A stretch of 64,000 bases of DNA from Duganella zoogloeoides (GTDB lineage Bacteria; Pseudomonadota; Gammaproteobacteria; Burkholderiales; Burkholderiaceae_D), in assembly GCF_034479515.1 (NCBI RefSeq), contig NZ_CP140152.1, positions 3,596,001 to 3,660,000 of the forward strand, in the 5' to 3' direction. Shown piece after piece: positions 8,443 to 17,085 of this stretch. Within the stretch, counting starts at the first letter, position 1. The number at the start of each line of letters is the position of its first letter. A program made the translations under genes and the position numbers. The notes beneath the pieces were generated by a model. That model did no database searches. It was not told the DNA's origin and worked only from the letters and a program-made list of their open reading frames with translations.

Positions 8443-9917
8443 GCAGCTTCCATGGCGGGTAAGGAAACCACGATGGTAGCACCGGCCGGGGTGTCGGACG
8501 CATGTTCGACGGCCCAGATGCGGCCACCGTGGGTTTCGATGATGGAGCGGCAGATCGGCAGGCCCATGCCCATGCCATCGGGCTTGGTGCTGTAGAAGGC
8601 TTCGAACAGGCGCGGCATCTCGGCGGGCGGGATGCCGGGACCGGTATCGGTCACGCCCAGCCACAGCGTGCCGTCGGCGCGGCGCTCGGTGCGCAGCGTG
8701 AGCACGGCCTGGCCGGACGGGCAACGGTGCATGGCCTGGATCGCGTTCATCAGCAGGTTGATGATCACCTGCTGCAGCTGTACGCGGTCGCCGTTGACCG
8801 GCGGCAGGCCGGCTTCCAGTTCGAGCACCAGCGCCACCCGGTGGTTGTTCAGTTCACGCCGCACCAGGTCCACGCTCTCCTCGGCCAGCAGGTTCAGGTC
8901 CAGTCCCAGGTGCTGCGGGTCGCTGCGGCGCGCCAGCGCGCGGATGCGCTTGATCACGCCGGTGGCGCGGGCGCTCGCTTCGAGAATGGCGTTGACGGTG
9001 TAGCGCGCTTCTTCCAGGTCCGGTTGCGGACGGTTCATCCAGCGCAGACACGCCTCGCCGTTGGTGGAGATGGCGGCCAGCGGCTGGTTCACTTCGTGCG
9101 CAATGGAGGCGGCCAGTTCGCCGAGCATGGTGACGCGGGTGGCGTGCTGCAGCTGCACCTGCGAGTTGTGCAAGGCCTGCTCCGACACCACGGCGGCGGT
9201 GACGTCGGTAATCGATCCGAGATATTCGCAGTCGCCATCGCGCGAAAACAGCGGTTCGGCCAGCACCTGCACATACTTGATAGACCCGTCGGCCATCACC
9301 AGGCGGTGGCGCAGATCGACGCTGCCAAGGCACTCGGTGCAACGGTCGAACGCCGCGCGCACCATCACGCGGTCGTCCGGCGCGGTGCGCGCCAGTATCA
9401 GGTCGATGGTGGGAGTGATGTCGGGCGCGTAGTCGAAAATGCGCGCGGCTTCGTCGGACCAGAACATGTCGCCGCCCGGGGTCTTGATGCTGAAACTGCC
9501 GGTTTTGCTGATGCGCTGGGAGCCGGCCAGGAAGGCCTGGCTGCGGCGCAGCGCCTTTTCGCGCGCCAGCAGCGCGTTGGTGGCTTCCTGGCCGCGCAGC
9601 ACCAGGAAGGTGGCGATGCCGATGGCGGACATGCTGACCACCATACGCCCTACCGCCGCAACCGAAAACACGTCGAGGTGCGTCACCACGTACGACAGCG
9701 CAGTCGCCACCAGGCACGCGCCGCAGGTCCACAGCACGCCGCGCCGCTGCCACACGCTGGCCGACAGCAGCACCACCACCACGTACAGCACGGCGATGGC
9801 GACATCGAGCGGCGTGAAGGTATCGAGGATGAAAATCAGCAGCGTGCTGAGGATCAGCAGTGTGGAAAGCAGCGGTGTCCTGGCGTCCCGACGCATCGTC
9901 AACCTTGTCATTATCAT
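8439..9917 (-). CDS. membrane PAS sensor histidine kinase, partner of the FixJ-type regulator
   Basis: About 492 residues from ATG 9917. There are four N-terminal hydrophobic helices (about 15-115, small MASE-like sensor), a PAS domain (about 145-255), a HisKA helix with ASIAHEVNQPLAAI (phosphoacceptor His) and a HATPase with NLLMNAIQAM, DTGPGIP and GMGMGLPICRSI. The HEVNQPLAAI type is typical of FixL/TodS-like kinases that pair with LuxR-type regulators, which fits the overlapping gene downstream. Upstream in-frame codons to 9980 lack support; MTRLTM (ATG 9911) is an alternative start. It is divergent from the MocR-type regulator. Confidence 0.92.
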   Translation of the reverse strand: MIMTRLTMRRDARTPLLSTLLILSTLLIFILDTFTPLDVAIAVLYVVVVLLSASVWQRRGVLWTCGACLVATALSYVVTHLDVFSVAAVGRMVVSMSAIGIATFLVLRGQEATNALLAREKALRRSQAFLAGSQRISKTGSFSIKTPGGDMFWSDEAARIFDYAPDITPTIDLILARTAPDDRVMVRAAFDRCTECLGSVDLRHRLVMADGSIKYVQVLAEPLFSRDGDCEYLGSITDVTAAVVSEQALHNSQVQLQHATRVTMLGELAASIAHEVNQPLAAISTNGEACLRWMNRPQPDLEEARYTVNAILEASARATGVIKRIRALARRSDPQHLGLDLNLLAEESVDLVRRELNNHRVALVLELEAGLPPVNGDRVQLQQVIINLLMNAIQAMHRCPSGQAVLTLRTERRADGTLWLGVTDTGPGIPPAEMPRLFEAFYSTKPDGMGMGLPICRSIIETHGGRIWAVEHASDTPAGATIVVSLPAMEAA

Positions 9918-9959
9918 AGTAATCCACGGGATTATAAGGTGTAACCAATGGTTTGCTCC

Positions 9960-9977
9960 CCTATACTTCGGTATAGG
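9960..9977. promoter_or_regulatory. perfect hairpin/palindrome with TTCG loop between divergent genes
   Basis: CCTATAC-TTCG-GTATAGG has perfect 7-bp arms and a TTCG tetraloop, in the 158-bp spacer between the kinase and the MocR-type gene. As DNA it could be an operator; as RNA in the kinase leader it would be a very stable stem. AACC-N3-GGTT lies close by (about 9943-9953). Confidence 0.45.
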
Positions 9978-10075
9978 CAAAACGTCACCAAAAGCCCGCC
10001 GTTAGCAACCAAAGTATAATATCCGGTAACTTCCGGTTGGCATAAGCTGTGTTCATTGCCATCTCGGAGAATGCC

Positions 10076-11521
10076 TTGAAACTGTATGAGACGCTGGCGG
10101 CGGACATCGCCGGACAGATCGCCCAGGGCGTGATCCGCGAGGGCGAACGCATTCCCTCGGTGCGCCAGACCAGCCAGCACCACAACCTCAGCGTCTCCAC
10201 CGTGATCCGCGCCTTCCTGCTGCTCGAGAGCCAGGGCGTGATCGAAAGCCGGCCGCAATCGGGCTACTTCGTGCGCCGTCGCCCGCCCGGCGCGGCGCTG
10301 CCCACGACCGCCCCGCTGCCGCCGGCGCCGGCCGAAGTGGCGCGCGCGCCGTCGCTCGACATCAGCGCGCTGGTCCTCACCACCCTGCGCTCGATCGACC
10401 AGGGCAGCGTGCCGTTCGGCTCCCCCTACCCCGATCCCGCGCTGTTCCCGTGGGCGCGCCTCAACCACTACGCCACCAGCATCGGGCGCCGCGGCGGCGG
10501 CCGCATGCCGTTGTCCGACCTCCCGCCCGGCAACCCGGAACTGATACGCCAGATCGCCCGCCGTCACCTGGACAACGGGCTGGCCGTCGATGTGTCCGAC
10601 ATCATCGTCACCGCCGGCGCCACCGAAGCGATCAACCTGTGCCTGCAAGCAGTGGCACGGCCGGGAGCGGCCATCGCGGTGGAAACGCCCACCTATTACG
10701 CGCTGCTGCAGGCAGTCAGAAGACTCGGTATGCGGGTGCTGGAAATTGCCACCGATCCGCAACGGGGCATCGACCTGGCGGCGCTGGAACGCGCCATCGA
10801 GACCGACGACGTGGCGGCGTGCGTGGTGATGCCCAACTTCCAGAACCCGCTGGGCTTCCGCATGCCGGAAGAATGCCAGCGCACGCTGGTGGACCTGCTG
10901 GCGCGGCACGATCTGCCGGTGATCGAGAACGATGTCTATCACGAGCTGTATTACGGCGACAGCCATCCGGCGAGCCTCAAGCACTTCGACACGCACGGCC
11001 TGGTCATGCACTGCAATTCGTTCTCCAAGAGCCTGACCAACGGCTGGCGCATCGGCTGGACCCTGCCCGGGCGCTGCCACGCGCAAGTGGAAAGGCTCAA
11101 GTTCCTCAACTCCCCCAGCATGCCGTCACTGCCGCAGTTGGCGATCGCCGAATACCTGCGCACCGACGGTTATGACTACCACCTGCGCCGGGTGCGCAAA
11201 ACCCTGGCGCAGCAGGCCAGCATCATGGCAGCGGCCGTGCTGCGCTTTTTCCCCGACGGCACCAGCGTCTCGACACCCGCCGGCGGCTACCTGCTGTGGG
11301 TCGGCCTGCCCTTCGGCGTGCAGGCGCTGGAACTGTATGCGCGCGCACAGGAACGCGGCATCAGCCTGGCCGCCGGCGACATGTTCGCCGCCAGCGGCGC
11401 CTGGCGCCACCACATCCGCCTGAACTACAGCTACCCCTGGAACCCGGCCATGGAAGCGGCGGTGCGCACGCTGGGCCTGGTCGCGGGCGAGTTGATGGAG
11501 CCATTGCGCCGCAGCGGCTGA
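10076..11521 (+). CDS. MocR/PdxR-type GntR regulator with aminotransferase-like domain
   Basis: About 481 residues. The N-terminal GntR winged helix (about 1-70: GERIPSVRQTSQHHNLSVST, then IESRPQSGYFVRRRPP) is joined by a Pro/Ala linker to a fold-type I aminotransferase domain. The PLP lysine is in NSFSKSLTNGWRIGW, and NDVYHELYYGD and VVMPNFQNPLG mark the cofactor pocket. Such proteins bind PLP and usually regulate amino-acid, vitamin B6 or transport genes. TTG 10076 is preferred because GGAGA sits 5 nt upstream and family members begin at MKLYE; GTG 10049 would add nine residues. The target is likely to include its own divergent region (inference). Confidence 0.9.
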   Translation: MKLYETLAADIAGQIAQGVIREGERIPSVRQTSQHHNLSVSTVIRAFLLLESQGVIESRPQSGYFVRRRPPGAALPTTAPLPPAPAEVARAPSLDISALVLTTLRSIDQGSVPFGSPYPDPALFPWARLNHYATSIGRRGGGRMPLSDLPPGNPELIRQIARRHLDNGLAVDVSDIIVTAGATEAINLCLQAVARPGAAIAVETPTYYALLQAVRRLGMRVLEIATDPQRGIDLAALERAIETDDVAACVVMPNFQNPLGFRMPEECQRTLVDLLARHDLPVIENDVYHELYYGDSHPASLKHFDTHGLVMHCNSFSKSLTNGWRIGWTLPGRCHAQVERLKFLNSPSMPSLPQLAIAEYLRTDGYDYHLRRVRKTLAQQASIMAAAVLRFFPDGTSVSTPAGGYLLWVGLPFGVQALELYARAQERGISLAAGDMFAASGAWRHHIRLNYSYPWNPAMEAAVRTLGLVAGELMEPLRRSG

Positions 11522-11625
11522 CTTTTCGCACAACTGTACTCCCCCGCCATGGCGCGATCTGTAGCCATGGCGCGGCCGCGCGCGGCCCTATCCTGTAGCC
11601 TTCCACACCACCGCACAGGTCCCCC

Positions 11626-13269
11626 ATGAAAACCTCCCGCATCAAGGTCGCCAACCTGCTCATGGCCGGCTTCGGCCTGATGTGCCTGCTGCTGGCCGCT
11701 GTCATCGCGCTGGCGCTGCAGGAGCAGGCCAAGCTCAATGCCGCCACTGCCGGCATGGCCGACGACCGCTGGCCCAAGATCGAACTGGCCACCGGCGTGC
11801 GCCTGAGGGTGACGGACATCGCGGTCTCGCTGCGCAACATCATGCTCAGCGACGACGCCGGCGTGCGCACGCAGGAGATCGACAACATCCACGGCTACCG
11901 GCGCGACATCGAAGCGGCCATCGCCCGGCTGGACCGCCGCGTGGTCACGCCGTCCGGGCGCGCCGCGCTGGCCCGGGTGCGCACCGCCTACGATGGCTAC
12001 ACGGCCGGCAAGGAGCGCCTGATCGCGCTCGAACAGGCGGACCGCAACGCCGAAGCCAACACCTTGCTCAACACCGAACTCAAAGCCATGCTGCAAGCGT
12101 GCCGCGCCGCGCTGGCGACCCAGATCGACAACGAGGTAGACCTGATGCGCCAGGCCCGCGCAGACGCGGCGCACGCCTACACCCGCAACCGCGCCACCAT
12201 GCTGGGACTGGGCCTGGCGGCGCTGCTGCTCTCGGGCGCCGCCGCTGCGCTGATCATCATGCGCCTGCGCCGCGCCCTCGGTGGCGAACCTGACCAGGCC
12301 GCGCACACCGCCGCCCGCATTGCCGAGGGCGACCTGAGCGCCGCCATCGCGCTGCGCCCCGGCGACCAGGTGAGCATGCTGTACGAAATGGAGCGCATGC
12401 GTGCCAGCCTCGGAATGCTGGTGGCGCAGGTGCGCGCCGACACCGACCTGATTGCCGCCGCCTCCACCCAGATCGCCAGCGGCAATCTCGATCTGTCGGC
12501 GCGCACCGAGCAGCAGGCGGCCAGCCTGCAGGAGACGGCGGCGGCGATGGAACAGCTGACCGTCACCGTGCAACAGAACGCCGATCATGCGCGGCGCGCC
12601 AGCGACATGGCGCAACACGCGTCGCAAGCGGCCGGCAAGGGCGGCGCGGCGGTGGCAGCTGTGAGCGAGCGCATGGCGGCGATCCGCGCCTCGTCGGCGC
12701 AGATGGCCGACATCGTCGGCATCATCGACGCCCTCGCTTTCCAGACCAATATCCTCGCGCTCAACGCGGCGGTGGAGGCGGCGCGCGCCGGCGAACAGGG
12801 ACGCGGCTTCGCGGTGGTGGCCGGCGAGGTGCGGCAACTGGCACACCGCTCGGCCGACGCCGCGCGCCAGGTCGGCACGCTGATCAAGGCCTCGGTGACG
12901 CAAGCCGATGCCGGCGGCGAGCAGGTGCGCGCCGCCGACGTGGCGATGCAGGACATCGTGACCGGCGTGGCGCGGGTAGCCGACCTGCTCGGCCAGATCC
13001 GCCACGCCAGCGCGGAGCAGCACCAGGGTATCGCCGCCTGTAGCGACGCCGTGGTGCAGATGGACCAGGGCACGCAGCAGAACGCCGCGCTGGTGGAGCG
13101 AGTCGCGGCCGCCGCGCAGTCGCTGCAGGAGCAGTCGGTGCGGCTGGCGCAGGCGGTGGGCCGCTTCCGCATCGCCGATCCGCGCCGGGCGCCCGCAACT
13201 GAACCGGCAACGTCGGCGGCAACGCCGGGGCTGCGGCTGGCGGGCCGGCTGCAACGGAGCGCGGCATGA
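11626..13269 (+). CDS. methyl-accepting chemotaxis protein (4HB-HAMP type)
   Basis: 547 residues: transmembrane helix 10-31, a helical periplasmic ligand-binding region (about 32-190, four-helix-bundle type), second helix 190-213, HAMP (about 213-265) and a cytoplasmic signalling coiled coil. The highly conserved hairpin tip (AFQTNILALNAAVEAARAGE, about 371-390) contacts CheA and CheW. No C-terminal CheR/CheB pentapeptide is present. The stop overlaps the start of the following REC-EAL gene by 4 nt (ATGA), so the chemoreceptor is translationally coupled to a c-di-GMP phosphodiesterase. The ligand is unknown. Confidence 0.95.
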   Translation: MKTSRIKVANLLMAGFGLMCLLLAAVIALALQEQAKLNAATAGMADDRWPKIELATGVRLRVTDIAVSLRNIMLSDDAGVRTQEIDNIHGYRRDIEAAIARLDRRVVTPSGRAALARVRTAYDGYTAGKERLIALEQADRNAEANTLLNTELKAMLQACRAALATQIDNEVDLMRQARADAAHAYTRNRATMLGLGLAALLLSGAAAALIIMRLRRALGGEPDQAAHTAARIAEGDLSAAIALRPGDQVSMLYEMERMRASLGMLVAQVRADTDLIAAASTQIASGNLDLSARTEQQAASLQETAAAMEQLTVTVQQNADHARRASDMAQHASQAAGKGGAAVAAVSERMAAIRASSAQMADIVGIIDALAFQTNILALNAAVEAARAGEQGRGFAVVAGEVRQLAHRSADAARQVGTLIKASVTQADAGGEQVRAADVAMQDIVTGVARVADLLGQIRHASAEQHQGIAACSDAVVQMDQGTQQNAALVERVAAAAQSLQEQSVRLAQAVGRFRIADPRRAPATEPATSAATPGLRLAGRLQRSAA

Positions 13270-14615
13270 GCCTCGCGCCCGGCCAGCCCTCGCTGCGGGT
13301 GGTCGTCATCGACGCCGACCGGCATGCCTGCGAGGATACCATTGCGTTATGCCGCCAATGCGGCGTACGCGTCAACGGTTGGGCACACGACGGCACGACC
13401 GGGCTGGAACTGGTCGAGTCGCTGCCGGCGGCGCCCGACCTGGTAATCCTCGACCTGCACCTGCCCGACATGGACGGCGCCGACCTGCTGCTGGCGCTGT
13501 CGATATTGGCGCCAGCCACCAGCGTGGTGATTTGCAGCGCCGTGTGCGAGCGAATCCAGGACGCGGCGCTCACATTGGCAATTGCGCTGGGCTTGCAGCC
13601 GCTGGGCATGGTACCCAAGCCGGCGCAGGCTCCGGCTCTACTGGCCACGCTCCGCGCATGCACCCGCGCCGGCCCCGCCAAGCAGCCACCGCCACGCCGG
13701 GAAGCACCGCCCACGCGGACGGTGCTGGCGGTGGATGCAGCGCAGGTGCAGGATGCCATCCGTAGCGGCCAGTTCAAGCTGCACTACCAGCCCAAGGTGG
13801 CGCTGCAAGGCACAAGCGCGCAGTTGCAAGGGGCGGAAGCGCTGCTGCGCTGGCGCCGGCCGGGCCAGGGCCTGCTGGCGCCGTGCGCCTTCCTGCCGCA
13901 GGTGGAGGCGGCTGGCATGATGGACCAGGTGACGATGGAAGTGGTGCGCCTGGCGCTGCGCGACTGGCAAGCCTGGAGCCGCGCCGGCCTGGCGCTGCCG
14001 CTGTCGATCAATCTGTCGCCGCTGTCATTGACCGACCCGCACCTGGCCAGTGAACTGATCGCCGCCGTCGCGCGCGCCTGCATCCCGCCCACTTACCTCA
14101 CTTTCGAGATCGTCGAATATGCCGAGGTGGCCGACCTGGCCACGGCGCTGCGCATGCTGATCAAGCTGCGGCTACACGGCTTTGGTCTGTCGCTGGACGA
14201 CTACGGTGCCGGCCATGCGTCGATGCTGCGGCTGGCGCGCTTTCCGTTCAGCGAACTGAAACTGGATCGCCAGCTGGTGCACGGGGCGTGGCAGCGCCCG
14301 CACGTCAGGCCGCTGCTGCGCCACGCAATTGCCACCGCGCGCGAGTTGGGGGTGACGTCGGTGGCGGAGGGTATCGAAACGGTGGAAGATATGACACTGC
14401 TGCGCGAACTCGGTTGCGACCAGGCGCAGGGCTACCTGGTGGCGCGGCCGATGCCGGCCGAGGCCATGCCCGGCTGGCACCTGGACCGGTTGCGCGCCAG
14501 CGCCCTTGCGCCGGCCTTGCGCCAGGAAGCAACGCAAGGCCGGGTATTGCAGCTGCGCCGCCCGGCCCCGTTCTCTGCGCCGGGCGGCGATCGGAAACGG
14601 TACCGCGGCTGGTGA
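13266..14615 (+). CDS. REC-EAL response regulator, predicted c-di-GMP phosphodiesterase
   Basis: 449 residues: receiver domain (about 10-130, phosphoacceptor Asp63 in ILDLHLPDMDG) and EAL domain (about 155-405). The active-site set looks complete though divergent: EALLRW, INLSP, FEIVE, DDYGAGHASM, LKLDRQLV and AEGIE. It should hydrolyse c-di-GMP in response to phosphorylation (inference). About 45 C-terminal residues are low-complexity and basic. It overlaps the chemoreceptor stop codon by 4 nt, which suggests that chemotaxis and c-di-GMP turnover are wired together here. It is convergent with the molybdoenzyme gene, only 4 nt apart. Confidence 0.92.
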   Translation: MSLAPGQPSLRVVVIDADRHACEDTIALCRQCGVRVNGWAHDGTTGLELVESLPAAPDLVILDLHLPDMDGADLLLALSILAPATSVVICSAVCERIQDAALTLAIALGLQPLGMVPKPAQAPALLATLRACTRAGPAKQPPPRREAPPTRTVLAVDAAQVQDAIRSGQFKLHYQPKVALQGTSAQLQGAEALLRWRRPGQGLLAPCAFLPQVEAAGMMDQVTMEVVRLALRDWQAWSRAGLALPLSINLSPLSLTDPHLASELIAAVARACIPPTYLTFEIVEYAEVADLATALRMLIKLRLHGFGLSLDDYGAGHASMLRLARFPFSELKLDRQLVHGAWQRPHVRPLLRHAIATARELGVTSVAEGIETVEDMTLLRELGCDQAQGYLVARPMPAEAMPGWHLDRLRASALAPALRQEATQGRVLQLRRPAPFSAPGGDRKRYRGW

Positions 14616-14619
14616 AGAC

Positions 14620-16989
14620 TCAGCGGCCGCCGCCGGCAGGCATGGCGCCCGGCGACAGCAGCACGGGAATCGATTTCGACGTGGGCGTGCCGGCGCCGTC
14701 GGCCACGCTGGCTAGCGGCACCAGGCCATTGGTCTCCGGGTAGTAGGCGCCCAGGCAGCCGCGCGGAATATCATAGGCCACCAGCATGAAGCCGTCGGCG
14801 CGGCGCACCGTTTCACGCTCGACCCCGTCATCGCCTTCCACCCACACGCTGCGCACATCGACCCAGTCGCCCGCTTTCATGCCCAGCATGTCGAGATCGG
14901 CCTGGTTGATGAAGATCACGCGGCGCATGCCGAACACGCCGCGATAGCGGTCGTCCAGCGCATAGATGGTGGTGTTGTACTGGTCGTGGGAACGGGTGGT
15001 CATCATCACCATCAGCTGGTCGCCATGGCGTTGGCGCGCCCGTGCAATCGGCGTATCGACCGCCACCGCGTGGGGAATGAAAGTGGCCTTGCCGCTGGCG
15101 GTGCGCCATTTCAGCTGGCGCGGTCCCACCGGCAGGTGGAAGCCGCCCGGCGCCGCGATACGCTCGTTGTAGTCGTGGAAGTCGTCGAACACCAGCGCGA
15201 TATCGTCGCGGATGCGAGCATAGTCGTCGCGGTACGTGGCCCAGGCCAGGCTGTCGCGGCCCACGCCAGGACCAGAGCCCAGCGTGGCCTCGGCCATGCG
15301 CGCCACGATCGCCACTTCCGACAGCAGGTCCGGCGACGCCGGCTGGTTGATGCCATACGAGACGTGGACCATGCTCATCGAATCTTCCACCGTCACGCCT
15401 TGCGGCACACCCTGGCGTTCATCGATTTCGGTGCGACCCAGCGTGGGCAGGATCAGCGCTGCGCGCCCGTGCACCAGGTGGCTGCGATTGAGCTTGGTGG
15501 TGATGTTCACCGTCAGAGCGCACGAGCGCAGCGCTGCGTACGTCACCTCGGTGTCGGGCGTGGCGACGGCGAAATTGCCGCCCAGGCCCACGAACACTTT
15601 CACTTTTTGTGCAACCATGGCGGCGATGGTGGCTACCACGTCCAGGCCGTGGTGGCGCGGCTGGGCGAAGCCGAACACCTGTTCCATGCGGTCGAGGAAG
15701 GCGTCTGTCGGCCGCTCCTCGATGCCAACCGTGCGGTTGCCCTGCACATTGGAGTGGCCGCGCACCGGGCACAGGCCCGCGCCCAGGCGGCCGATATTGC
15801 CGCGCATGAGCATCAGGTTGGCCAGCATCTGGATGGTTGCCACGGAGTTCTTGTGCTGGGTGATGCCCATGCCCCAGGTGGCGATCACGCGCTCGCCTTT
15901 GGCGTACACCTGCGCCAGCTGTTCGATGGCGGCGCGGGGCACGCCCGATTCGGCCAGCAGCACGTCCCAGCTTTCGGCGCGCAGGTCGGCGGTAAAGGCA
16001 TCGAAGCCGGTCGTATGCTCGGCGATGAAGGCCACGTCCAGCACCCGCGCGGCATTTGTAGCGACTGCCGCATCGTCGAGTTCCAGCACGCGCTTGGCCA
16101 GCGCCTTGATCAGCGCGAAGTCGCCGCCCACACGCGGCTGCAGGAACAGCGAGGCGATCGGGGTGCTCGACAGGGTGATCATTTCGACCGGGTCCTGCGG
16201 ACTGGCGAAGCGTTCCAGGCCACGCTCGCGCAGCGGGTTGATCGATACGATGGTGGCGCCGCGCCGGGCGCAGTCGCGCGGTTCGCCCAGCATGCGCGGA
16301 TGGTTGGTGGCGGGATTCTGGCCGAAGATCATGATCACGTCGGCATGTTCGAAATCCTCAAGCACCACCGTGCCCTTGCCCACGCCCACGGAGGCCGGCA
16401 GGCCCCGGCTGGTCGCCTCGTGGCACATATTGGAGCAGTCGGGAAAGTTGTTGGTGCCGTAGGCGCGGGCGAACAGCTGGTAAAGGAAGGCCGCCTCGTT
16501 GCTGGCGCGGCCCGACGTGTAGAACGCCGCCTGGTCGGGGTGCTCTAGCGCCTTGAGTTCGCGCGCCACCAGGGTGAACGCGTCGTCCCACGACACCGGC
16601 ACGTAATGATCGGTGGCGGCGTCGTAGCGCATCGGCGCGGTCAGGCGGCCATGCTGTTCGAGTTCGTAGTCCGACTGCGCCAGCAGCTCGGTCACGCTGT
16701 AACGGCTGAACAAGTCGTTGGTCACGCGCTTGCTGGTGGCTTCCGCCGCCACCGCCTTGACGCCGTTCTCGCAGAATTCGAAGGTGGAGCTGTGTTCGCG
16801 GTCGGGCCAGGCGCAGCCGGGGCAATCGAAGCCGTCGGGCTGGTTCTGCGCAAACAGGGTGCCGTACTTGCCGGCGGCGACGCGCTCGCGCCACAGGTTG
16901 AGGGCCACGTATTTGAGCGCCCCCCACCCCGCCGCCGGATGGGTATACGGCTCGATCCGGCCCGCAGCTTCAGTGTGTTTGGTACCCAT
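14620..16989 (-). CDS. FdhF/YdeP-family molybdopterin oxidoreductase
   Basis: 789 residues, full length for the YdeP-like branch of the DMSO-reductase/formate-dehydrogenase alpha superfamily. The N-terminal part holds DCPGCAWPD (Cys56, Cys59) and EFCENG (Cys73). The molybdopterin domains follow (FGQNPATNHPRML, INPLRERGLERF, MRGNIGRLGAGLCPVRGHSN), and the C-terminal molybdopterin-binding barrel has TTRSHDQYNT and YFPETN-like YYPETNGLVPL. E. coli YdeP is linked to acid resistance; the real substrate of the family is unknown. It stands alone between convergent and divergent signalling genes, without FdhE, FdhD or membrane partners. Confidence 0.9.
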   Translation of the reverse strand: MGTKHTEAAGRIEPYTHPAAGWGALKYVALNLWRERVAAGKYGTLFAQNQPDGFDCPGCAWPDREHSSTFEFCENGVKAVAAEATSKRVTNDLFSRYSVTELLAQSDYELEQHGRLTAPMRYDAATDHYVPVSWDDAFTLVARELKALEHPDQAAFYTSGRASNEAAFLYQLFARAYGTNNFPDCSNMCHEATSRGLPASVGVGKGTVVLEDFEHADVIMIFGQNPATNHPRMLGEPRDCARRGATIVSINPLRERGLERFASPQDPVEMITLSSTPIASLFLQPRVGGDFALIKALAKRVLELDDAAVATNAARVLDVAFIAEHTTGFDAFTADLRAESWDVLLAESGVPRAAIEQLAQVYAKGERVIATWGMGITQHKNSVATIQMLANLMLMRGNIGRLGAGLCPVRGHSNVQGNRTVGIEERPTDAFLDRMEQVFGFAQPRHHGLDVVATIAAMVAQKVKVFVGLGGNFAVATPDTEVTYAALRSCALTVNITTKLNRSHLVHGRAALILPTLGRTEIDERQGVPQGVTVEDSMSMVHVSYGINQPASPDLLSEVAIVARMAEATLGSGPGVGRDSLAWATYRDDYARIRDDIALVFDDFHDYNERIAAPGGFHLPVGPRQLKWRTASGKATFIPHAVAVDTPIARARQRHGDQLMVMMTTRSHDQYNTTIYALDDRYRGVFGMRRVIFINQADLDMLGMKAGDWVDVRSVWVEGDDGVERETVRRADGFMLVAYDIPRGCLGAYYPETNGLVPLASVADGAGTPTSKSIPVLLSPGAMPAGGGR

Positions 16990-17085
16990 GTCGTCGATGC
17001 TCCTGTAAAAATCGGTGGTTCCAGCTTACCTGCCCGGGCGCCGCCATGGCCGATACAGTTCGCCTGCGCGGCGACAGGCACAGTG

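Noticed and set aside
11546..11574. Direct repeat GCCATGGCGCG twice before the chemoreceptor gene
   Set aside because: Short, G+C-rich and close to expectation by chance; no further copies or symmetry.
11431..13254. Minus-strand open frame opposite the chemoreceptor
   Set aside because: The plus frame encodes a complete chemoreceptor with canonical signalling tip; the antisense has no recognisable features.
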